DNA from: a virus
DNA length: 41,802 nucleotides
Strand: one strand, 5' to 3'
IMG/VR virus record: IMGVR_UViG_3300017773_000030
Coordinates: 1 to 41,802 of that record
The notes under the pieces: generated by a model
Told to the model about the DNA's origin: nothing
What the model saw: the letters and a program-made list of their open reading frames with translations, nothing else
Databases searched by the model: none
Part shown: piece by piece, positions 26,125-32,480 of the stretch
How the letters are laid out: each line of letters opens with the position of its first letter
Numbering within the stretch: position 1 is the stretch's first letter
Made by a program: the position numbers and the translations under genes

Positions 26125-26499
26125 ATGAAACACATATTGAAGCTATCATTATTTCTTTCTGTTATATTTGGACAGGTAAATGATAAAAACTTTAAATCAG
26201 AAGTAAATGGTGGGATAGTAGTTGCTATCTTTTCTTCTGAATGGCAAGAACAAGATTTAGATGAAAAGATATTAAAAGGTGTTAAAGGATATCAAGATTG
26301 TAAAATTATTAGAGTCAAAAGTGAGAATGCTCCTAAAGTTGTGAAAAAATTAAGGTTTAGAAACTTTCCATCAATGGCATTATTCTATGATGGTAGTAAA
26401 AAAGAAACTTGGAAGGCTGACATGGATGGTGAGTTGGATGTTAGTAATAAAGATATAAAAGGTGCTATTGACGATGTTTTATCAGAAGATGTATTTTAG
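26125..26499 (+). CDS. Exported thioredoxin-like protein without CxxC
   Basis: A 124-residue protein with a signal peptide (MKHILKLSLFLSVIFG, then Gln) and a thioredoxin-like fold. The strand GGIVVAIFSSEW stands where thioredoxins have the strand before their active site, but the CxxC is replaced by QEQD. The cis-Pro loop is kept (FRNFPSMALFYDG), with the usual strand and helix after it. Without the cysteines it cannot be an oxidoreductase, so it is more likely a binding module in the periplasm. AGGAG precedes the ATG. It sits between the GspE-N-like gene and a small membrane protein. The thioredoxin assignment rests on pattern only. Confidence 0.65.
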   Translation: MKHILKLSLFLSVIFGQVNDKNFKSEVNGGIVVAIFSSEWQEQDLDEKILKGVKGYQDCKIIRVKSENAPKVVKKLRFRNFPSMALFYDGSKKETWKADMDGELDVSNKDIKGAIDDVLSEDVF

Positions 26500-26508
26500 G
26501 AAAAAGTA

Positions 26509-26775
26509 ATGAGTAAATTTAATGATTTTATGTTACAATGGGGAACGGATAAGTTCTTACACTTTATGGGTGGTGCAGCTGTATATGGTATTACCGAATC
26601 GTGGATAGTAATGTTGATAGTTTCATTTGGTAAAGAACTATATGATGTTTATTATGCAACAAGTGGATGGAGTAATAAAGACGCTTTAGCAACAATGTTG
26701 GGTGGTTTATTTACATTTGTAGGTATAATTTTTTGGGAATTAGTTACAGAAAAATTACCATTTGTAATATATTGA
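26509..26775 (+). CDS. Small polytopic membrane protein, H...E...D type
   Basis: An 88-residue membrane protein with hydrophobic segments at about residues 20-45 and 60-85. The polar pattern DKFLHFMGG, GKELYDVYY, SNKDALATMLGG resembles the YfiM/VanZ-like small membrane proteins, and the gene product at 23589 shares H..AG, E[IL][FY][ED]V[FY] and N..A. It is the last gene before a strong terminator, closing the first half of the envelope island. Function unknown; a membrane chaperone, holin-like or exclusion protein are possibilities. Confidence 0.7.
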   Translation: MSKFNDFMLQWGTDKFLHFMGGAAVYGITESWIVMLIVSFGKELYDVYYATSGWSNKDALATMLGGLFTFVGIIFWELVTEKLPFVIY

Positions 26776-26803
26776 TACACTTTGTAACAAGTGTAACATT
26801 TTG

Positions 26804-26837
26804 AAAACCTCATTTTTAAATGGGGTTTTTTTTATTT
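26804..26837 (+). terminator. Strong intrinsic terminator
   Basis: AAAACCTCATT pairs with AATGGGGTTTT in an 11-bp stem (one G-U pair) around a 4-base loop, then the T-run continues (TTTTATTT). It lies 29 bases after the stop at 26775 and ends the transcription unit of tail-fibre and envelope genes. The stem's A-run opposite the T-run also makes a usable terminator on the other strand. Confidence 0.85.
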
Positions 26838-26899
26838 GTCGTAAGTTTAACAATATCAACATAAATAAAAAAATAAAAAAAAATTTGTAAAATAACAGT

Positions 26900-26930
26900 T
26901 TGTGGTACAGTTATTGTACTATATAGTATA
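26900..26930 (+). promoter_or_regulatory. Promoter with overlapping palindromes before the pilin genes
   Basis: A sigma70-like -10 TATAGT (26922-26927) lies 16 bases after a weak -35 TTGTGG (26900-26905), giving a start near 26934. Two dyads overlap it: GTACA-N5-TGTAC (26905-26919) and the perfect 12-bp palindrome TACTATATAGTA (26917-26928). They are well placed for a repressor that blocks polymerase. The unit therefore looks host-RNA-polymerase driven and regulated, separate from the tail genes upstream. Confidence 0.5.
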
Positions 26931-26951
26931 GAACAACTAACGGAGACAAAA

Positions 26952-27587
26952 ATGTTTTCAAAATTAAGAAAAAAACTAAAAGGCAGAAGTGGACAGTCAC
27001 TTGCCGAATTCGCAGTAACAACTGCTATGATGGCAACACTTGCTACTACTGCTGCACCAAAATTCTCTGGTGTTGGAGAAGGTGCAAAAGAGAAGAAAAC
27101 TCTTGCTGACATTGATAAAATTGTTAAATCAGCAAATAATTTCTATAACGCTAGAGTAACTGATGAAGGTCGTGGTCGTTTTCCTGGTCAAATCAAATAC
27201 AACCGTTCTGTTCCAGATGATGCTGGATATGGAGATGAAGATGAACTTATTGCTGGTTTAGAAACTTTTGTAACATTTGAAAGTGCAGAAGCATCTAAGT
27301 GGGCGTCTATTTTTGGAACAAATAATCCAGAATCTCCAATGCCTACTGGTGCTACTGTAAATACAATTGAAGATCCAGATGACGATGGTTCTTTTTCTAT
27401 AACTGTCGGAGCTGAAGAATTTTTAGATGAATTTGGTGGCAACGCTGTTAAATCACCATTTCAGGATGGTCATTACATTTATACAATAATTGCTGGTGGT
27501 GGGAGTGGACAACAATCTTACTCACCAATTTTGTATGTTGCAGATTTGGAAAGTCCAAAGAACTTTAAGAAAAAACTACAACCTTAA
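26952..27587 (+). CDS. Prepilin-like protein 1 (atypical, Q at +1)
   Basis: A 211-residue protein with a basic leader (MFSKLRKKLKGRSG) followed by QSLAEFAVTTAMMATLATTA and APKFSG. Gly14 would be the -1 residue and Glu19 the conserved +5 Glu of type IV prepilins; Gln at +1 is unusual but tolerated in some minor pilins, and the QSLAEFA string also recalls TadE-like proteins. After the hydrophobic helix comes the usual amphipathic stretch (KTLADIDKIVKSANNFYN) and a C-terminal globular domain. A GGAG Shine-Dalgarno and the palindromic promoter precede it. Maturation would need the host prepilin peptidase. It is the longest of the four and could be a tip or major subunit. Confidence 0.75.
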   Translation: MFSKLRKKLKGRSGQSLAEFAVTTAMMATLATTAAPKFSGVGEGAKEKKTLADIDKIVKSANNFYNARVTDEGRGRFPGQIKYNRSVPDDAGYGDEDELIAGLETFVTFESAEASKWASIFGTNNPESPMPTGATVNTIEDPDDDGSFSITVGAEEFLDEFGGNAVKSPFQDGHYIYTIIAGGGSGQQSYSPILYVADLESPKNFKKKLQP

Positions 27588-27606
27588 CCTTAATAGGAGA
27601 ATTAAA

Positions 27607-28050
27607 ATGTTTAATAAAATAAAAAATAAAGAGGGTTTTACCCTAATAGAATTAATAATGGTAACCATTATCTTAGGTATTCTAGCAGCAGTAGCAGTTC
27701 CAAGATACATGGGAACTGTATCTAACGCTGAAGCAGCAGTTGAAGATGCTATAGTTGGTTCAATTGAAGCTGGTCTTGGAGCATACGCTATCGAACAGAT
27801 GTTTGAAAATGGTCGTAAGAGTTGGCCAGACAATCCTTGGGATGGATTAGATCAAGTACCTACTAGTTATGATTCAACTGATGTTGATAATGCTGACTCC
27901 GATGATGAGTGGACATTTAATACCACCACTAATAAAATTACTCACCAAAGAAGAGATAACACTCGTTGGGGGTGGTCTTATGACAAAGGTGTACAAACTG
28001 GTGATAATGCCGATGTAGGTTCTATCGGTGAAAGAACACTAATTCAGTAA
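27607..28050 (+). CDS. Prepilin-like protein 2 (type IV pilin/GspG-type)
   Basis: A 147-residue protein with a canonical class III signal: leader MFNKIKNKEG, cleavage before Phe11, then FTLIELIMVTIILGILAAVA and VPRYMG, with Glu15 at +5 and Pro at about +22. The globular part is short and Trp/Asp-rich (KSWPDNPWDGLDQVP, DEWTFNTTTNK), resembling GspG/pilin C-terminal domains. The ATG at 27607 is fixed by AGGAGA seven bases upstream; the frame is open further upstream, but there it lies within the previous gene. Normally such proteins are assembled into pili or pseudopili by a PilB/GspE-type motor, which this window lacks. Confidence 0.88.
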   Translation: MFNKIKNKEGFTLIELIMVTIILGILAAVAVPRYMGTVSNAEAAVEDAIVGSIEAGLGAYAIEQMFENGRKSWPDNPWDGLDQVPTSYDSTDVDNADSDDEWTFNTTTNKITHQRRDNTRWGWSYDKGVQTGDNADVGSIGERTLIQ

Positions 28051-28070
28051 TTCTACATAGGAGAAAAGCT

Positions 28071-28514
28071 ATGAGAAACTCTAAGGGTTTCACATTAGCT
28101 GAGTTAGTTGTTGTTGTTGCTTTGATGGGAGTGCTTGTATCATTTGCACTCCCAACATACCAATCTACCGTAATGGAAACACAACATCAAATTAATCAAA
28201 CCAATATGATAATTATAAAACAAACATTTATGAGATATTGGTTAGAAGGACACATGAAAGGAAATCCACAATTTCCACCTAAGTCTGATAATGATAAAAT
28301 TGACGAAGCTTATGGGGACAAATTACTTTTTGATGGAAGAGTTGTCTCTGATTTATTTAGTGGAGATTTGCCTTTAAATTCTAATAATAACCCATTTTAT
28401 TATTATACAGAAACCGATACTTCTGAATATGATTTAGTTACATATAGAATAATTATAGTTGACGAGGATGAAGATAGTCCATCGTACTTAGAGGAAGTAG
28501 TCGGAGAAAATTAG
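28071..28514 (+). CDS. Prepilin-like protein 3
   Basis: A 147-residue protein with a very short leader (MRNSKG) and the class III motif GFTLAELVVVVALMGVLVSF then ALPTYQS; Glu11 is the +5 Glu. The C-terminal domain contains a short Pro-rich loop (NPQFPPKSDND) and ends acidic (VDEDEDSPSYLEEV). A TAGGAG Shine-Dalgarno precedes the ATG. The next gene starts at the last base of its stop. By size and order it resembles a minor pseudopilin. Confidence 0.85.
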   Translation: MRNSKGFTLAELVVVVALMGVLVSFALPTYQSTVMETQHQINQTNMIIIKQTFMRYWLEGHMKGNPQFPPKSDNDKIDEAYGDKLLFDGRVVSDLFSGDLPLNSNNNPFYYYTETDTSEYDLVTYRIIIVDEDEDSPSYLEEVVGEN

Positions 28515-28924
28515 TGAAAAATGGATTTACTTTTATAGAATTAATTATGGTAGTATTGGTGATTGGTATATTAGCAACACTTTCACTACCTAAAATAGAA
28601 AGAAAATTTGAATTAGATTTACTTCGTTTAGAAAAAAAATTTTTAAATAATTTATGGAGTGATTTAGAAGATTACGCTGAATATGAATTAGAAAATAACG
28701 GAGTTGATAAATGGCCATTTAATCCATTAACTGTTGCTGGTAGAGTGCGAGGGTATACAATAAATTTAACAGAAGGTTTACCGACAAAAGACAATGAATG
28801 GACTTTTTACAACCATCAAACCACAGGACCTGCTGTGTTCTTTAGGAGAATGAATAATGAAATCATTTACTATCCATATGATTCTACTGATTTTTATCTT
28901 AGTGATTCCTCGCATAATTTATAG
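28514..28924 (+). CDS. Prepilin-like protein 4 (GTG start)
   Basis: A 136-residue protein starting with GTG at the last base of the previous stop, with GGAG in the preceding codons. The leader is only four residues (MKNG), followed by FTFIELIMVVLVIGILATLS and LPKIER, with Glu9 at +5. The globular part has DKWPFNPLTVAGRVRG and NEWTFYNHQTTGPAVFF, related in feel to protein 2. Its last 68 bases overlap the next gene in another frame. With the three genes before it, it forms a four-pilin cassette comparable in number to the minor pseudopilin set of type II secretion. Confidence 0.85.
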   Translation: MKNGFTFIELIMVVLVIGILATLSLPKIERKFELDLLRLEKKFLNNLWSDLEDYAEYELENNGVDKWPFNPLTVAGRVRGYTINLTEGLPTKDNEWTFYNHQTTGPAVFFRRMNNEIIYYPYDSTDFYLSDSSHNL

Positions 28925-29246
28925 TCAAGATGATATTGAAGAAGAACTTGATTTAGAAGCCATGTGGGAAAATACCATATGGAATGAAATTGAAGAAGTT
29001 ACTACGGTTGAATATGAAGTAGAAAAAGTAACTCAAGTTGCGGGTGTTCGTGGCGCTGAAGCAGAAGATGAAGCATTAGAACACTTATATTATAGAAGGT
29101 CAATGAAAGGATTGTCTAAGTTACAAATACAAAAAGCATTAGGTAAGCTAATAATCAGAAGAGAAAAAATGTCGGATGATGATAGTGATGCTAAAAAAAT
29201 AGATGGTTATATAGCTCAGCTAAAAATAAAATTGAAAAAAGTTTAA
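28857..29246 (+). CDS. Small exported helical protein
   Basis: A 129-residue protein with a signal peptide (MKSFTIHMILLIFILVIPRI, then IYS before Gln). The mature part is acidic at first (DDIEEELDLEAMWEN) and then basic and helical (SKLQIQKALGKLIIRREK), with no recognised domain. The ATG at 28857 lies inside the end of the fourth pilin gene, with AGGAG eight bases before it, so the overlap is real rather than an annotation artefact. It ends the pilin operon. A periplasmic partner or chaperone of the pilin-like proteins is the natural guess from context. Confidence 0.7.
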   Translation: MKSFTIHMILLIFILVIPRIIYSQDDIEEELDLEAMWENTIWNEIEEVTTVEYEVEKVTQVAGVRGAEAEDEALEHLYYRRSMKGLSKLQIQKALGKLIIRREKMSDDDSDAKKIDGYIAQLKIKLKKV

Positions 29247-29269
29247 TATCTTTCTTTCCACTTTTCATT

Positions 29270-29277
29270 ATATTTAT
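29270..29277 (+). promoter_or_regulatory. ATATTTAT motif, candidate late promoter element
   Basis: The 10-mer TATATTTATA (29269-29278) fills the 38-base gap between the pilin operon and the gene at 29285. The ATG follows 7 bases after the core and has no Shine-Dalgarno, as at 507, 1986 and 37881. It would start the operon of putative capsid-targeted proteins. Confidence 0.5.
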
Positions 29278-29284
29278 AAATGTA

Positions 29285-29647
29285 ATGATACATCTAAGAG
29301 ACATATTCCTAGAACTTATAGAAGATAACTCTTGTATTTACTGTGGTAACATAGTTGACGAAGATCTTAGTAAGTGGTTTAAGAAAGGTGGTGATGGTGG
29401 AACAACTGCAGGTGGTTGGGATAGATATGGATCTGATGGGCAAAAACTTGGAAAGTGTGGTGGAGGAAAAAAAGGTGGTGCTTATGCTGCATGTCTTAGT
29501 GCAAAAAAAGCTGCTAAACTTGGTAAAAAAGGTAGAGCTTCATTTGTGAAAAGAAAAAGAGCAGCTCAGAAAAAAGGTGGGGATGCAAAAAAAGGTGGTG
29601 AAAAAAGTAAAGCTCAAAAGTCAATCAAGGTTAAGACAGGTGCTTAA
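29285..29647 (+). CDS. Small basic Gly/Lys-rich protein, possible capsid-targeted
   Basis: A 120-residue protein. It begins MIHLRDIFLELIEDN, which aligns with the N-termini of the following genes and with T4 capsid-targeting sequences (Glu at position 10, and a second site LIE at 11-13). Next comes a CIYCGN motif and then a Gly/Trp/Lys-rich region (WFKKGGDGGTTAGGWDRYG, KLGKCGGGKKGGAYAACLSA, RASFVKRKRAAQKK). From memory this resembles a small Cys/Lys domain found in marine phages and large DNA viruses. The rest is strongly basic, suitable for DNA binding. If the N-terminus is cut by the prohead protease, the mature protein would be a DNA-associated internal head protein. Confidence 0.65.
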   Translation: MIHLRDIFLELIEDNSCIYCGNIVDEDLSKWFKKGGDGGTTAGGWDRYGSDGQKLGKCGGGKKGGAYAACLSAKKAAKLGKKGRASFVKRKRAAQKKGGDAKKGGEKSKAQKSIKVKTGA

Positions 29648-30879
29648 TGTCTACACCTTGTGGGCATAAGAAAAATACAGAAACTGTAGCACAATACAGA
29701 AAGAGATGTGGTCCTAGACCATTGGGTATGATTATGAAAATGGGTGAAGGTGACGATAAATTAGAGTTGATAAAGTTATACAATAAAGCTCTAAAGGCGA
29801 TGCCTAATTCACCTGCACAAAAAAAGATAAGAAAACAGATTTCTGTTTTACGAAAAAAATTAAAGATGGATGAAGCTCCAAGAAAACCTCGTAAGAAAGG
29901 TCAACATAGAAACTCACCATCACACTCAGATTTGTATACGGATGAAAATCCAAAGGGAACAATACACGGACTAAAGTTTGCTACTGTTAAGGATGCTGAA
30001 AAGTCAGTCAGTAAAATAAAGGGTAGTGGTAAGTCTCATGCTCATAAAATACAGGCCGCAGTTGCTATGGAACAAAGAGCTAGAGAGATGGGTAAATCAT
30101 CTCAGGCTGCTGTGTATAGAAAATTTATTAATAAAATGAAAAAGAAGACCAAACAAAGAAATGAAGGTTGGTCAGATAAATATAAAAAAAGTATCGACTG
30201 TAATAACCCAAAAGGATTTAGTCAAAAAGCACATTGTGCTGGACGAAAGAAGCAGGAGAGTAAAATGAGTTTGAAGTTAGAAGAATTAGTGGGAAAGGTT
30301 CTCACAGAAAAACAGTTTGACGAAGCTGCAGGCGAAAAAGATGCTTGTTATCATAAGGTAAATGCAAGATATGATGTCTGGCCATCTGCTTATGCTAGTG
30401 GTGCTTTGGTAAAGTGTCGTAAGGTTGGTGCTAAAAATTGGGGTAATAAGAGTAAAAAGAAAGAATCAGTAAATGAAAAAAGAGGAACCTGTTGGGTTGG
30501 TTACCAACAAATTGGTATGAAAAAGAAAGGCGATAGGATGGTGCCTAATTGTGTAAAAGAAATATACTACGAAGAAAATGGTAAGGGTTATGGTTACACA
30601 TTTGAATTACCACGAATTCAAGAAGCCGAGTATCAAGGTCGTAAGGTAAAACTTAACAAGATTATGCAAGGTGATAAAAAGAAATTCAAAGTATATGTAA
30701 AAAATCCAAAAGGTAATGTTGTTGTGGTTCACTTCGGACAAGGTGGTGATGCTAAAGGTGGTACAATGAGAATTAGAAAATCTAATCCTGAAGCTCGTAA
30801 ATCATTTAGGGCACGCCATAATTGTGATAATCCAGGACCCAAACATAAAGCTCGTTATTGGAGTTGTAGGAAATGGTAA
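29647..30879 (+). CDS. Multi-module Cys/Lys-rich protein
   Basis: A 410-residue basic protein built from several small modules that I recall as separate recurring units in marine T4-like phages. They are a start with CGHKK and RKRCGPRPLG; a helical unit KGTIHGLKFATVKDAEKSVS ... HAHKIQAAVAMEQRAREMGK; SIDCNNPKGFSQKAHCAGRK; ACYHKVNARYDVWPSAYASG ... VKCRKVGAKNWG; GTCWVGYQQIGMKKKGDRMV ... NCVKE; and a C-terminal RKSFRARHNCDNPGP ... RYWSCRKW. The paired Cys in each unit suggest small metal-binding folds. A strong internal start at 30265 may give a second, 204-residue product. Head association or DNA binding is inferred from basicity and neighbours. Confidence 0.7.
   Translation: MSTPCGHKKNTETVAQYRKRCGPRPLGMIMKMGEGDDKLELIKLYNKALKAMPNSPAQKKIRKQISVLRKKLKMDEAPRKPRKKGQHRNSPSHSDLYTDENPKGTIHGLKFATVKDAEKSVSKIKGSGKSHAHKIQAAVAMEQRAREMGKSSQAAVYRKFINKMKKKTKQRNEGWSDKYKKSIDCNNPKGFSQKAHCAGRKKQESKMSLKLEELVGKVLTEKQFDEAAGEKDACYHKVNARYDVWPSAYASGALVKCRKVGAKNWGNKSKKKESVNEKRGTCWVGYQQIGMKKKGDRMVPNCVKEIYYEENGKGYGYTFELPRIQEAEYQGRKVKLNKIMQGDKKKFKVYVKNPKGNVVVVHFGQGGDAKGGTMRIRKSNPEARKSFRARHNCDNPGPKHKARYWSCRKW
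30253..30267 (+). promoter_or_regulatory. Internal ribosome binding site and in-frame ATG
   Basis: CAGGAG (30253-30258) stands 6 bases before an in-frame ATG at 30265, inside the 410-residue Cys/Lys-rich gene. Translation from here would give a 204-residue product starting MSLKLEELVGKVLTEKQFDE, which contains an LTE site like the neighbouring capsid-targeting sequences. This may be a relic of two fused genes or a working dual start. Confidence 0.5.
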
Positions 30880-31619
30880 AACTAAAAGACCTATTGACAG
30901 AAGGTGTTTTAGATCCAGGTATTCTTAAAGCAGTATTTCTTGCTGGAGGACCTGGTAGTGGTAAAGGCTTTGTTGGACAAGGATTATTTGGGATACCAAA
31001 AAAAGTTAATGTATCGGCTCATGGATTGAAACTTGTAAATCAAGACAAAGAATTAGTTCGTATGTTAAACAAGTATGGATTTGGTACAGACTTAGACGAT
31101 ATGCCAGAAGAACTATTTAAACAACTTACAGATCCTGATTACGAAGATTATAGTGGATTACGAGGTAGGGCAAAAGAACTAACAAAACAAAGACAGAAGT
31201 TGTATATGGAAGGTCGTTTAGGTATGATTATAGATGGAACAGGTCATAAGTTTGAAAAGATAAGAAAGAGAAAGTTAGAATTAGAAGAAATAGGATATGA
31301 TTGTTTTATGGTATTTGTCCATACAGATTTAGAAGTAGCACAAAAAAGAAATATGGAAAGACCTAGAAAACTTAATCCCGAATTAGTAGAGGAATCTTGG
31401 AACGAAGTTCAAAAAAATAAAATATATTTTCAAGGTCTTTTTGGAAATGCCAATTTTATGATGGTTGATAATTCAAATACCTTAAGTGAAAAACAAGCAA
31501 CCAAAAAATTTAATATGTTGGTTAAAAAAGGTATTGGTTCTTTTATCAAAAAACCAGTTAAAAACTATCGTGGTAAAAAATGGATAGAAAGGCAATTGAT
31601 ACTTAAAGGAATAAAATGA
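30873..31619 (+). CDS. P-loop kinase-like protein with capsid-targeting-like N-terminus
   Basis: A 248-residue protein. Residues 1-11 (MVKLKDLLTEG) match the shared signal with LTE at 8-10. A Walker A motif follows (VFLAGGPGSGKG, about residues 21-32), and then a zeta-toxin/AAA_33-type kinase fold: GMIIDGTGHKFEKIRKRK in the middle, FMVFVHTDLEVAQKRNMERP (second strand and arginine-rich lid). This is the layout of polynucleotide kinase-like and zeta-toxin-like phosphotransferases. The substrate is unknown: nucleotide, RNA end, or cell-wall precursor as for zeta toxins. It overlaps both neighbours. If packaged, it would be an injected kinase active at once after infection. Confidence 0.75.
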   Translation: MVKLKDLLTEGVLDPGILKAVFLAGGPGSGKGFVGQGLFGIPKKVNVSAHGLKLVNQDKELVRMLNKYGFGTDLDDMPEELFKQLTDPDYEDYSGLRGRAKELTKQRQKLYMEGRLGMIIDGTGHKFEKIRKRKLELEEIGYDCFMVFVHTDLEVAQKRNMERPRKLNPELVEESWNEVQKNKIYFQGLFGNANFMMVDNSNTLSEKQATKKFNMLVKKGIGSFIKKPVKNYRGKKWIERQLILKGIK

Positions 31620-32038
31620 TAAGACTACAAGATTTATTAGAACAAAAATTTAAAGAGTGTCCACCAGCAACTCAAGATGTTGACCTCAATACAAAAAATA
31701 GAGATGCAACTGTAAAGAATCACAACTATGGTCCTCTCAATACAGATGAGCCTGGTGATTATTGGAAAAAAGTTGCTGACCAATGGAATACAACTGTAGA
31801 GGCAGCTAGAACATCTCTTTGTGGTAATTGCACAGCATTTGATATATCACCAAGAATGTTAGAATGTATGCCAGGTGAGGTATCGGATGACTCGGGTGTT
31901 TTAGGATATTGTTGGATGCACCATTTCAAGTGTCATTCTGCTAGGTCTTGTAACACTTGGGCAAAAGGTGGTCCTATAAAAGACGATAAGATTTCTTACA
32001 TTTGGGGTAAAAAGGCATTTGGTGGTAAAGATGATTAA
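31616..32038 (+). CDS. Cys-rich protein, HiPIP-like or zinc-binding
   Basis: A 140-residue protein beginning MIRLQDLLEQKFKE, an imperfect version of the shared N-terminal signal (LLE at 7-9). The C-terminal half has clustered Cys: LCGNCTAFDISPRMLECMPG, then GYCWMHHFKCHSARSCNTWA. The spacing of CxxC, a GYC and later C...CNTW recalls high-potential iron-sulphur proteins but could equally bind zinc. The start overlaps the previous stop (ATGA). Redox or structural metal site is an inference. I recall similar Cys modules in marine phages, without known function. Confidence 0.65.
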   Translation: MIRLQDLLEQKFKECPPATQDVDLNTKNRDATVKNHNYGPLNTDEPGDYWKKVADQWNTTVEAARTSLCGNCTAFDISPRMLECMPGEVSDDSGVLGYCWMHHFKCHSARSCNTWAKGGPIKDDKISYIWGKKAFGGKDD

Positions 32039-32480
32039 GTTAAGAGATTTAATAACAGAGACAGTAGATGAACGAGTATTAAGACTATCTAAAGATGGTG
32101 CTTCTAAACCATTTTTAAAGGACTTTGATAGGGTATTTAAAAAGAGATCTAAAGAATTAGGATATGGTAAATTGAAGAAAAACACTCAAACTTTAAATGT
32201 TCAAGTGTCTGAACCAGCTGAATTTGGTAAACCAATTAAAAGAGAAAAGATAACTGGTATGGAAATTGATTATCAATTTGATGAGGGGGTAAATCCAGGT
32301 TCAAAATCTTACAAGTATTCATTGGATGATTTTAAAAAAGATTTGAAAAAGTTTAGAGGGTATAAAATAAAAGAAAAATTGCCAGTAATTTTTGAATTGA
32401 CCAAAGGGGATTTTGTATATAGTATAAGTTACATAGCAACTTTTACTGGTGTATTCGTAATTGCAAATACAAGAAAATGA
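32031..32480 (+). CDS. Small protein with capsid-targeting-like N-terminus
   Basis: A 149-residue basic protein beginning MIKLRDLITETVDER; ITE at 8-10 is a canonical (I/L)xE site for a T4-type prohead protease. The remainder has helical then beta character (KPFLKDFDRVFKKRSKE, EKITGMEIDYQFDEG, KGDFVYSISYIATFTGVF). I do not recognise a family. The start at 32031 is chosen because it puts the signal at the N-terminus and overlaps the previous stop; an upstream alternative at 32019 adds four residues. Confidence 0.65.
   Translation: MIKLRDLITETVDERVLRLSKDGASKPFLKDFDRVFKKRSKELGYGKLKKNTQTLNVQVSEPAEFGKPIKREKITGMEIDYQFDEGVNPGSKSYKYSLDDFKKDLKKFRGYKIKEKLPVIFELTKGDFVYSISYIATFTGVFVIANTRK

Noticed and set aside
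23589-26775. A classical holin-endolysin-spanin lysis cassette
   Set aside because: Small membrane proteins and an exported cationic peptide are present, but no endolysin catalytic motif or spanin lipoprotein box is visible, so a lysis cassette cannot be claimed.
26816-27112. 98-codon minus-strand frame across the terminator and pilin promoter
   Set aside because: It would begin inside the first pilin gene and read through the terminator; no start signal or domain supports it.
26952-29246. A complete phage-encoded pilus or type II secretion system
   Set aside because: No assembly ATPase domain, platform protein, prepilin peptidase or secretin is encoded in the window; only pilin-like subunits and accessory proteins are seen.
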